A stretch of 20,679 bases of DNA, from assembly GCF_000003605.2 (NCBI RefSeq), contig NW_003117461.1, forward strand, positions 35,741-56,419, written 5' to 3'. Positions 10,151 through 19,257 of this stretch are shown piece after piece. A program made the translations under genes and the position numbers. Origin of the DNA: Saccoglossus kowalevskii (taxonomy: Eukaryota; Hemichordata; Enteropneusta; Harrimaniidae). The notes beneath the pieces were generated by a model. It did no database searches. It saw only the letters and a list, made by a program, of their open reading frames with translations, and was not told the DNA's origin. The stretch's first letter is position 1; each line of letters begins with the position of its first letter.

Positions 10151-10486
10151 CGCAAATAGCACATAAAGTAATGCTTCTAAAATATCTTATCGTAGATATC
10201 AAAGTTACAAAGTCAAAATATGAACGAAATAGAGTAATCCATAACATTTCGTCTGTATTTATTGTTTAGTGTAAAATGCGTAAATTATATTGCATACATT
10301 CATTCATTATATTTACAAATGTTTCCACCTTACGTAAAATTCTTTCGTTTATTTTATCATGAGTTGGTGCCATTTTCACTGAAATAACATTCCAACATTT
10401 CAATTCAGTCACCATGATTTTAGATACACTAGATGAACTAAAAGTAGGATACATTACCGATAGTACAGTAAATACCTGTTTCAATG
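10151..10486. other. AT-rich spacer
   Basis: Sequence between LINE B and repeat block X. A 72-codon minus-strand frame (10266-10484) shows no motif that I recognise. The near side may include unrecognisable 5' sequence of LINE B. Confidence 0.35.
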
Positions 10487-10800
10487 GTACTCCCTTGCAG
10501 AATTAACCCGTGATGACCTATGATACACACCTGTGATCAAGAGCGCCATCTGTAGATGATTTCATTGTTAATAAAACAGTGTCTCCGTAGAGCACATTGC
10601 TTCGAGGTCAACGGGATCACCGCCATTGTACGATTGACTGCATGAAACAGATTTTACATTGGGGAAATCTCTGAGCGAGGTAAGTGATTAAAGTGTACAC
10701 GTCAGCCATTCATGTTTGTGGAGTTACTGATCTCGTGAAAATACAAATAATACGTATGAACACCATACATATGAACAGATCGCGTGTATTGTATCAGTGG
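10487..10800 (+). repeat. dispersed repeat block X, right copy (exon-like)
   Basis: Inverted counterpart of 3850-4200. It carries the conserved donor-like GAG|GTAAGTG at about 10677-10686, preceded by ATCTCTGAGC and by some 180 bases that remain alignable between the copies, including CACCGCCATTGTA. Small indels separate the copies: the left copy has an extra stretch of about 15 bases just before the conserved ATCTCTGAGC. The 69-codon frame at 10684-10893 is not shared and is unlikely to be coding. Confidence 0.7.
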
Positions 10801-10989
10801 CGTGCAATGTGGCACAATTCCAGAAGCCGTACCTACCTTTCAACAAATTGGTATACACAAATTAAAATAAAGAAACTTAAGACATTAAAATAAGATATAT
10901 ATGAATATATGACTTGACAATATAATGATGATAACGGTAATACACTCAAGATTAACAGTTGCACAGATCGATCATATAGTCAATGGGTC

Positions 10990-11140
10990 AAGGGTCAAGC
11001 ACTTCGTTCCAACATGTCTATGTGATTGAAACTGGGTCATGGCGCATATTACGGCGTAGCAAACATGAAAAAATGAAAATGAAAAAGCATATAATACAAA
11101 TGCCAAGGGTTCAAATCCTACTAGATAAACTCATTAGTAA
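10990..11140 (+). repeat. dispersed repeat block Y, right copy with B-box-like core
   Basis: Aligns to the reverse complement of 3400-3614. The core GGGTTCAAATCC (from about 11107) fits the RNA polymerase III B box GGTTCRANNCC exactly, whereas the left copy has GGGCTCGAATCA. A middle segment of about 70-85 bases present on the left is absent here. The 85-codon plus-strand frame at 10983-11240 runs across this repeat into the satellite and is not conserved in the left copy. Confidence 0.65.
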
Positions 11141-11204
11141 CGAAGTGATAGTTTCGAATAGCTTTCACTCAATTCCCGCGCGTGCGCAGGTGATGATCCC
11201 TCCC

Positions 11205-11415
11205 GCTTTAATTAAACACGACTTGTTTACACCAAAATAAATCTCAGATATTTGTTGATGCATTTCTTCTCTCAATTTAAAAACTTGTGATGGTATAAAA
11301 TAATAAAACGCAACTAATGTACACCAAATTAAGTATTAAATATTTGTTGAGGCATGTGTTCTCTCAATTTAACAATTTGTAATGGCGGGAATTAATTAAA
11401 CTCGACTTGTTTAAT
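11205..11415 (+). repeat. ~92-bp satellite monomers, right copy
   Basis: Two full monomers and the start of a third. The monomer heads (CGACTTGTTTACACC, CGCAACTAATGTACACC, TCGACTTGTTTAATC) begin near 11219, 11308 and 11401, a period of 90-93. Internal blocks AATATTTGTTGA, CTCTCAATTTAA and TTGTAATGGCGG match the minus strand of 2960-3125. The second monomer's end (GGCGGGAATTAATTAAA) matches the left copy better than the first monomer does. Confidence 0.78.
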
Positions 11416-11419
11416 CATT

Positions 11420-11884
11420 TGACATCATTCCAACTTACCAGCAGACAGTGTACAAGAGAGTATCATAATTGAGCTAATTTTATTAACAAAAATGTGTCTT
11501 GGAATTAGGGTTGGGTCGGATATGGTCAACGAAAATGGCAAAAGATCAATTTGGTTGAGACTAAAGGTGTACAATAACGGGTTATGGCCTACATATAGTT
11601 TACACAAGGAAAAAACACTAAATTGGCAAAATTAATGAAAATTGTGACTCAATAATGGAAATATGTAGTATATATTTATATATACACACTATATAGTCTC
11701 ATCAAATGCAAACGCAAGCAGTCAGTCCATTGGGATGTTGTATGTCACTTGTCTACATAGATATCATGAAGACCCGTGTTTAAATCCCATCCTTGCCGGT
11801 CGTTTCTCACAATGGGATTTGTAAATACTATTGAGAACTGTTCTCCTATAAATGTAACTTAAATAATTTTACTTGTGTGAAGAC
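11420..11884. other. spacer with a degenerate tRNA-like B box
   Basis: No gene is visible. CCCGTGTTTAAATCCCATCC at about 11774-11793 resembles a decayed B box, with TCCATTGGG some 45 bases upstream, so part of this may be another worn SINE head. A 60-codon minus-strand frame (11425-11607) has no recognisable content. Confidence 0.3.
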
Positions 11885-12015
11885 TCTCGTGGTACAGTGG
11901 ACAAGACAGTGACTAAGGATTGCTAATTCCCCATTTCTAACTCTTGCCGCCTTATATAATATATCGCGCCTTTTAGAATGTATTGAACCACAAAATAATG
12001 AATATCCATGAGAAC
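11885..12015 (+). repeat. SINE-like dispersed repeat, copy 2
   Basis: Begins near CTCGTGGTACAGTGG, whose TGGTACAGTGG is a good polymerase III A box. It runs through TTTCTAACTCTTGCC at the B-box position and ends with the tail TATCGCGCCTTTTAGAATG, ATTGAACCAC, GAATATCCATGAGAACAGA. The minus strand of 2312-2450 carries the same series. LINE C begins directly after it, and the abrupt end of similarity there defines the 3' edge. Confidence 0.68.
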
Positions 12016-13060
12016 AGAAACTACCACGTCATGAATAAATTAGCATCATTCAAAACATTGCATGAAGTGTAGGTATGTCTTCTGAAATTATGCCATAACA
12101 GGACATGTTGTGCAAAGCAAACAATATATACAATTCTTAACCAAAATCTGATAAGTCTTTCCAACTCTCCATAAATAACAGGGTTTTGTGTATTGGAAGA
12201 CATATTTGAAACATCTCTGATGCGCCTTTTCGACGTTCTCCGCTAAATCAAACTTTCAAACGTTACTCCCGTACATGAATATTTATTACTCAACAATAAA
12301 AATAATCAAATAAACTTGTACGTCAATGAAACTATATTCAGTTAAAATACGTTTTACAGCAAACACTTCTTTGCATATTTCTTCAACAAGGTTTGTTGAG
12401 CTATAAACTAACGTCCAGTAGAGGAAAACGTGATACCAAAGTCAGTAAAGGAAGACCCTGTCTGTTATTTCCTTAAGGTACCGCTTTCCTGAAGACTACG
12501 ATTGTGGTTTTATTTGCATTTACTGCAAATTCCCATTAAGGATTGGAGCAAACAAAATCAAATCCTCCACATTTAGTAAGTAAAATAGTTTTAACAAACC
12601 AACATATAGTATCGTTGCTGAAAATGCCCTCTAAGCTCATTAATAAATAATACAAATAATAATGACGACAAATGGAACCTTGACGAACCTCGCATAAGCA
12701 TTTAAATACATCCGAGATTCCATTTAAAAAAAATACTATGGAGACCACACTACAACAGCGTGTAGATAAAGAAATAATAGTTAAAGCGATCCTTTTTTTT
12801 TCAATTTACTATATGATTTGCTAAACCTAGCTTGATTTTCATTTAAGGGACAATTGTTCTAGACCCAGGTGTTTAATCTATTGTAAACATCGCATGAGAA
12901 TATTTGACCCAACATTAACAGCAACGTTATTCTTATGGAGGGGTATGACTAAACTAGCTACCCCGTCATTTGGGAAAATGTCAACAACAAGTAATTTGGT
13001 AAATAATTGCACTAATATTTCATAAAAAAATCACAAAGGCAAATTTTCAACAACATTACA
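12015..13060 (-). mobile_element. degraded non-LTR retrotransposon (LINE C)
   Basis: Minus-strand fragments in LINE order: LVQLFTKLLVVDIFPND then LVIPLHK (about 13035-12940), and NRLNTWV followed by NENQARFSKSYS (about 12890-12810). Next is the palm block SDVFKC.CEVRQGSIC (about 12720-12660), then the thumb VNANKTTIVVFRK (about 12530-12480). The post-RT section gives LVYSSTN, CKEVFAVKRIL, FMYGSNV, ENVEKAHQRCFKYV (about 12410-12215), then NPVIYGELERL and a short tail to 12021. The family is related to LINE A (VRQG-type palm and GELGR-type post-RT motif). Part of the palm between 12840 and 12740 is deleted, no YADD is legible, and frames shift repeatedly. It is a dead fossil lying head-to-head with the zinc-finger locus. 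Confidence 0.87.
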
Positions 13061-13220
13061 TAATTTGAATTTTTAGATGGTCGATATATCACAGATGTGT
13101 TCTATATACACACATACAAAGGTGGTATACTATAGTAAGATATTCACTACTTCAGCTAACTAGGCTGCTCATACTGTAAATATACTTTGATATATTGTAT
13201 GTTCTTCATTAAATACACAC

Positions 13221-13266
13221 TAGCCTTAGATTTGATTTGTTATTTTGCAGGTATAATCTAAGGCTA
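13221..13266. other. perfect 12-bp inverted repeat (hairpin) upstream of the zinc-finger locus
   Basis: TAGCCTTAGATT at 13221-13232 is perfectly inverted as AATCTAAGGCTA at 13255-13266, with a 22-base loop. The loop contains TTGTTATTTTGCAGG, a plausible 3' splice site, so in RNA the acceptor would be presented on a hairpin. It could equally be the core of a small palindromic repeat; a further CTAGGCT lies about 50 bases upstream. Confidence 0.6.
13237..13250 (+). other. candidate 3' splice site upstream of the zinc-finger locus
   Basis: A T-rich tract ending in TTTTGCAG followed by GT is a good acceptor consensus. It lies about 120 bases before the first ATG that reads toward the zinc-finger frame. 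It would make the finger region the last exon of a gene with an upstream non-coding or coding exon outside what I can recognise. An upstream ATG-TAT-TGA at 13265 would be a minimal upstream frame. Consensus alone is weak evidence. Confidence 0.3.
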
Positions 13267-13367
13267 TGTATTGAAGATTGCCTCATCACTTTTAATTGAG
13301 TTGCGGATTAAGAGAAGTGAGACTTCTTCCTTAATTGTTTATAAATATGAATAATTAAGTAAATACA

Positions 13368-14871
13368 ATGCATGAAAATCCGACAGTAGATGTGATGTGG
13401 AAGTCAACTTAGACCCTGAAGATGTGCAACTCAAGAAGAAAGAGTTCCAATGCAAGCAATGCGAAAAGCGTTTTACTCGTTCTGTTGATCTAAAAAGACA
13501 CATGCTGACACATACAAGGTTGAAGCCATTTCAGTGCAAGCAATGCGCAAAATGTTTTAATCAGTCTTGTAGTCTAAAAATTCACATGCATAAACATACA
13601 GGGTTGAAGCAATTTCAGTGCCAGCAATGCGGGAAAGGTTTTACTAATTCTAGCAATCTAAAACAGCACATGGTTAAACAATCAGGGTTGAAGCCATTTC
13701 AGTGCAAGCTATGCGGGAAAGGTTTTACTCAGTCTAGCAATGTAAAACAGCACATGGTCAAACATACAGGATTGAAGCCATTTCAGTGCTAGCAATGCGA
13801 GAAGTGCTTTACTGAGGCTGGTAATCTAAAAAAGCATATGCTTACTCATGCAGGATTGAAGCCATTTCAGTGCAAGAAATGTGCAAAATGTTTTACTCAG
13901 TCTGGTAGTCTAAAAATGCACATGCTTACACATGCTGGATTGAAGCCATTTCAGTGCAAGCAATGCAAGAAGTGTTTTACTCAATCTGGTAATCTGAAAC
14001 AGCACATGCTTACTCATGCAAGGTTGAAGCCATTTCAGTGCAAGCAGTATGATAAGTGCTTTACTCAGTCTCGCTATCTAAAACAGCACATGGGTAAACA
14101 TTCAAGGTTGAAGCCATTCCAGTGCAAGCAATGCGCGAAATGTTTTAGTCAGTCTGGTAGTCTAAAAAGACACATGCTTACGCATGCAGGATTGAAGCCA
14201 TTTCAGTGCACGCAATGCAAGAAGTGTTTTACTCAATCTGGTCATCTAAAACAACACATGCTTACGCATGCAGGGTTGAGGCCATTCCAGTGCAAGGAAT
14301 GCAAGAAGTGTTTTACTCAGTCTGGTAATCTAAAACAGCGCATGCTTACACATACAGGACTGAAGAGTTTTCAGTGCAAACAGTGCGAGAAGTGTTTTAC
14401 TCAGTCTAGCCATCTCAAACAGCACATGGTTATACACTCTGGGTTGAAGCCATTTTGGTGCAAGCAATGCGAGAAGGGTTTTACCCACTCTGGTAATCTA
14501 AAACAGCACATGCTTACACATGCAGGGTTGAAGCCATTTCAATGCAAACAAGGCGATAAGTGTTTACCCATTCAAGCGATCTAGAAGAACACTTGCAGAC
14601 GTCATTTGGTCAATGCATGAAGAATGCAGACCAGATGAAAATTGGATTATTTGTTGTGTTAAAATATCTGAAAACTAGACTGGACGGTAATACAAGTGAG
14701 ATTAGTAAATCGAGGCAAGGAACAGAGACATTCAGAATGTGCTTTTTTTCTAGGAATAAGAAGACATTAAAAAGACACGAGAATAAGTTGAGATATGAAA
14801 TAGTTAAGCTCAATCAAAAAATTGCAGAATTTGATAATATAGAAAGCTTCAGACATGTGTTACTTTTTTAA
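13368..14871 (+). pseudogene. C2H2 zinc-finger protein, 14 fingers, disrupted by a stop and a frameshift
   Basis: Encodes a chain of C2H2 fingers of the Krüppel type, normally nuclear, sequence-specific DNA-binding proteins. The finger frame is open from 13376. A short acidic lead (EVNLDPEDVQ) precedes finger 1 at 13445, and 14 fingers follow at exact 84-bp steps to 14537. The nearest ATG (13368) is one frame off, so a start lesion or splicing from an upstream exon is needed. Lesions: AAG to TAG at 13790-13792 in finger 5, and one T missing near 14563-14566 in finger 14. After that shift the frame continues about 100 codons with a Lys/Glu-rich, possibly helical tail ending at 14871. Damaged metal ligands: finger 3 (last His to Gln), 8 (second Cys to Tyr), 11 (first His to Arg), 14 (second Cys to Gly, last His lost). 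There are no introns in the array and no KRAB, SCAN or BTB domain is seen. Sequencing error could explain either lesion; together with ligand loss, recent decay is more likely. Confidence 0.82.
13445..14620 (+). repeat. 84-bp tandem coding repeat (zinc-finger units)
   Basis: Fourteen 84-bp units, each one 23-residue finger plus a five-residue linker. The linker and FQCKQC segment (TTGAAGCCATTTCAGTGCAA) are nearly invariant even at silent sites, while helix codons vary slightly. That indicates recent unit duplication or gene conversion rather than old fingers held by selection. Linkers are TGLKP, AGLKP, SGLKP, TRLKP, ARLKP, SRLKP and near variants: all 13 have Leu at the Glu position of TGEKP. 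Ten units also have an extra Cys just before the conserved Phe (KCF). Confidence 0.9.
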
Positions 14872-15172
14872 CTCATGTGTTTGTATGCAACAGTGTGGTG
14901 ACGTTGAGGTCAAGATATTTTGGTATGGAATAGGTAAAACAGGCAATGTTTATAATTGAATGACGGTGTTATTCTATTACTAGTAAATTTATTCCCTTGC
15001 ATTTGTCTATGTTAAGATTTGCATGATAGTGCTATATTGCTATGATATTATTATTATCAGCCGAGTATCACAGAAAAAAGTTGTATTGCCTTGCCCGTAG
15101 TGTAGTGTAAAAGAAGAGTAAAGTATAGTAAGGGGCGGATTTTGGCTTCGTCGTTGTTGTTGGCCTGACTAG
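14872..15172. other. downstream flank of the zinc-finger locus
   Basis: AT-rich sequence that would include the 3' untranslated region if the zinc-finger locus is transcribed. I see no AATAAA polyadenylation signal in it and no repeat. It ends where the left arm of the large inverted repeat begins. Confidence 0.35.
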
Positions 15173-16531
15173 TGTTTTGACATTTTATCCCCTAATCTGT
15201 ATCAAGATTAACCAAAACATCCATGGTGAAAAAGTTGTTTTGAAAACCTTTTGAATATTTTTGTGTGACTACATATTTATTTTCATCACTTTGGAACCAG
15301 ACCCGTCTTAAATTCATTATAGAAAATGTTTATTTTTTTATTTTTTGACCTTTGTGTGAAGTCAATATATGCTAATTAGATCTGTTCGAAGTTTGTGCTT
15401 GACAATTTATACAACGACCTGAATATGAGTAAACGTGTATTTTGTAAATGTTCAATTACAATATTTTTCATATTTTTTTTCGCATTAAATATTTTGTTCA
15501 TTCAAGTATATGTATAAATTTAAATGTGGCTGATACTTATTTTATATGGAAAAGTATGGTGACATTCACATCAATTCGACAGCAAGATTCTTATATTATT
15601 CTTATTTAGTTGCAGCTATGTAGTGGTGATTAATATTTTAGCATCAAAAAGACCGGGGTCTACTGGAGTAAGGACATACATTATGTAAGTCTAGCTGCCG
15701 AATAATGTTCTGGCACACTTTCGGTAATCGTGCAGGAAGGTATCCATTTTGCATGCAAATTAGTGTTCTGGGACACTAAATTCTAAGACATTCGAACACT
15801 GTTGAAAAAAAAATTTCAGTAAATCCAATGTTTAGAGTTTTAATAGTTAATAATATAATTTTGTTTAATTGCTGGGTTACTACTAGCTGTAATGATTACA
15901 TTATGACAAGTCTTTGTTTTTTACAACAATCTGCAAGTATCAATATGTAATAATCCCAAGACTCTGAATAACTTCAATAATATTCTCGGAGTGCAATTTT
16001 ATTATCAATAGATAGTGTTTTTCTAATACTATCATTAATTTTACCTAATTTAAAACAAACTAAATAATGACACGGTTATTTTATCTACATAGTATAATAC
16101 ACATTTCCAAAAACATTTATATTTATTATACATAATAATCCTGAATACTGATTAAACATTCAAAAAAACTGCATTAAAGTTGCAAAGTTGTAATGTAAAA
16201 TTGTGCATATCATATCTATGCGTTTTCTTTTAGTAATTTAATTGTTGTTGAAAGTATATGAGTGTTTTATATTTTGATGTGCGGGTAGTTCAGTTAGCAG
16301 AATACCTTGCACGGAGTTGCTCCTATTTTTTAAACAAATCCTTGTTCATTTAAAAAAAAGAGTATTGTGGCAATACTATTCAAAGACGTGTTGTGGAACA
16401 TTTAAAAACTACCAATGATGTATGTGTTAGTTTTTTTAAAAAAATATTTCTTTGTTTAGTGAATGTCATGGAATGCCGAGAAACAGTAATGCTTGGACAT
16501 AAGACACCCTTTTGAGTAGTATATTAACATA
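15173..16531 (+). repeat. left arm of a large inverted repeat
   Basis: Aligns along its whole length to the reverse complement of 18480-20583. The outer edge starts at TGTTTTGACATTT; the inner edge ends at GTAGTATATTAACATA. The best block is 44 bases without mismatch (15344-15387 against 20369-20412), and many runs of 15-25 identical bases occur throughout. The arm is non-coding and AT-rich. A tRNA-like GGGTAGTTCAGTTAGCAGA segment near 16283 is present in both arms, so the arms may themselves contain older SINE material. No target duplication is evident at the outer edges. Confidence 0.9.
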
Positions 16532-16544
16532 CAACATAGTCTGT

Positions 16545-16830
16545 AATAATAGCTCAACAATTTTTACATTGAACCGAGCTGTAAAGAGCATAATGTTTAA
16601 TAATAGCTCAACAATTTTTACATTGAACCGAGCTGTAAAGAGCGTAATGTTTAATAATAGCTCAACAATTTTTACATTGAACCGAGCTGTAAATAGCATA
16701 ATGTTTAATAATAGCTCAATAATTTATATATTGAACCAAGATGTTAATAACATAGTGTTTAGTAATAGCCAAATAATTTATACATTGAACGAACGAAGCT
16801 GTATACAACACAGAATAATAGCTCAATAGT
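16545..16830. repeat. 54-bp minisatellite, five units plus a partial sixth
   Basis: Units begin at 16545, 16599, 16653, 16707 and 16761, with a partial unit from 16814. The first three are nearly identical (AATAATAGCTCAACAATTTT, then ACATTGAACCGAGCTGTAAA), and units four to six are progressively diverged. Because 54 is a multiple of three, a unit without stops stays open throughout. This produces a 105-codon plus-strand frame (16512-16829) with an 18-residue repeat and a 77-codon minus-strand frame. Neither has other support as a gene. The array sits immediately inside the left arm of the inverted repeat. Confidence 0.92.
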
Positions 16831-18479
16831 TTAACTAAAAATATACTATTCTTTGATAAAGAACTGAAGTCGTAGTTAAGGTCTAGTGAAGGTCGCATTC
16901 CATCGAGTACATGTATACAGAAACAACATGCATGTAACTGGTGCAAGCTCTTTGCTTTCATTTACAGATATATTATCATTAGCTCGACGTCTGAAAATAT
17001 CAGAAACACATTAATTAAATTCAGTTTATAAATTCTAATTTATACCTTTTTCCATAGTCCCAGATATACACAATAATACAAGTCCGTATCACATCAATGG
17101 TATACTTTTTGCTTATTTTTTATTATGACAACATACAACAAACACACATATAATATTTCAAGGTGTAAGATACCCGACTGTGCATGTTTAACATGAACAC
17201 TGGAGCTTTAGAATTTCAAACAGTTTTATTTTGAAACACACATGGAATGTTTCATCCTAAAACACCGGACTATAAGTATTCATGTACAGGGCAATTCTGT
17301 ATGGCATCTATGATAGTATCTATAATAGCCAAACTGTTTCATCGGAGCCCTACGGCTCGAGCCAGCCAAAATGGTCTTGCATACGCTTTCGGTTTGAGCC
17401 AAGTTCAGCTCAAATAAACCATTGTTTTAACCCGACAAGGCCCCAACCATGTATACGCATCGGAGCCTAATGTTTGGGCCGATATCACGCTCTCAATCGT
17501 CGTTTACAAGTAGCCTCTCATTTCAATTATCATTTTATTTAATTTTTGCGTAATTTCTGGCTTAACAAAGAGGTACGCGCTTAAATATCTGTTCGGCAGA
17601 GTAAGGAAACTGCAATAGATTGGTGGCTCAAGGGGAAACAGACAAAATGGCTTACAAAATTATGGGACGAAACCTAAAAGGTCGACTAAACGGATTCAAT
17701 GGAAATTAAAAAAAAAATTTTAAAGACACCGAAGATAAAAAACGTGAAAAACGGCGACGTATTCCTATTTGGTTTACGTTGAGAATTACATGATGGTAAA
17801 CTTTTCATTACAATAAGTTATTCGCGGCTTGGTTGGACTAGAGTTAACATTATATTCAAAGCTTAGTGGCTATTACATCACCACATATTGAATGCCTTCA
17901 CCGTCTTTATTAAATTAATTTCTTCAAAATGAATAAATAGTCCAAGTTCCTCTCAGCATCAATGTCTGAAAACATGGTGCCATGAGTTACATCTCTTTGC
18001 AAGCCACTGCACATACATAACAAAATAGTAATAATTATTGTCGGATTTAAAGGTCAAACCAACACCGCCAATCAATATAAGTTTTGTTTCTCTCACGTAC
18101 TCAAGACCACGCGTTACAATTCAAGTCAAAGTATATTTGTATTAATATATGTTTGAACTGTTTCTAAATGGAATATAATACTATTGTGAACAAAACTTCA
18201 AAGTTTGGATAATGTATATCATTATCTTCTGATCAGGTTATTTTATTTCTATTTATACATTTACAATGAAGCCTATGACGCTTACAGATTAGATTTGATA
18301 GGGGTGAAAGTCAGTTATATTCCTTATTATGTCGCGGTTACTGCGGTTTTATTACGTCCTATTTGTCAATGAGTGCCACAATGTGTTATTGTTAAACATG
18401 TTTTTAAAACAATATATTCATATTATGTAAGTAAATTGGGCGGGGGTTATGTTACAAATAGTAAGGTAGCATTCATTAT
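16831..18479. other. spacer between inverted-repeat arms, no recognisable gene
   Basis: AT-rich and mostly featureless. A 62-codon plus-strand frame at 17282-17470 covers a locally GC-richer stretch where CATCGGAGCC occurs twice as a direct repeat, about 120 bases apart (near 17340 and 17458). I see no transposase or other protein motif, so if the inverted repeat is a transposon this spacer does not show the machinery to move it. Confidence 0.45.
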
Positions 18480-19257
18480 TATGTGAATATACTACTAAAA
18501 AGGGTACCTTATGTCCAAGCATTACTGTTACTCGGTATTCCCTGACATTCACTAAACAAAGAAATATTTTGTTTTTAAAAACAAATACATACATCATTGG
18601 TAGTTTTTAAATGTTTCACAACTCGTCTTTGAATAATATCCCCACAATACTTTATTTTTTCAAAAAACAAGGATTGGTTTAAAAATAGGAGCAACTCCGT
18701 GCAAGGCCATCTGCTAACGGAACTAGCCGCACAGCAAAATATAAAACACTCATATACTTTCATCAACGTTCAAATTACAAAAATAACACCCATAGAAATG
18801 ATATGAACAATTTTACATTACAACTTTGCAACTTTTATTGTACATTTTTTTGAATGTTCAATCAATATTCAGGATTATTATGTAAACAAATATATCATGT
18901 TTTGAAAATTTGTATTACACTATGTAGATAAAATAGACGAGTCATTATTTAGTTTGTGTTAAATTAGCCAAAATTAATGATAGAATTAGAAAAACACTAT
19001 CTATTTATAATAAATTTGCACTCCGAGAATAATATTAAGTTATTCAGTCTTGGGATTATTACATATTGATACTCCGAATTTCGCAGAGTGTTGTAAAAGA
19101 CAAGGATTCGTCAAAATTTAATCATTGCAGCTAATAGTATATCAGCAATTCAACAAAATTATGTTATTAAATATTGGAAATCCAAACATTAGATTTACTG
19201 AACAATTTAAACAATGTTTGTTTTCACCAGTGTTCGAATGTCCTAAAATTTAGTGTC

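Noticed and set aside
14610..14813. 67-codon minus-strand frame opposite the zinc-finger tail
   Set aside because: It is a shadow of the plus-strand coding tail, with no features of its own.
16466..16829. A repetitive protein encoded by the 54-bp array
   Set aside because: A stop-free unit with a length divisible by three opens frames on both strands automatically. There is no start context, composition signal or flanking exon to support it.
17282..17470. 62-codon plus-strand frame in the inverted-repeat spacer
   Set aside because: It is short, carries no motif and contains a local direct repeat; it is the kind of frame expected by chance in a GC-richer patch.
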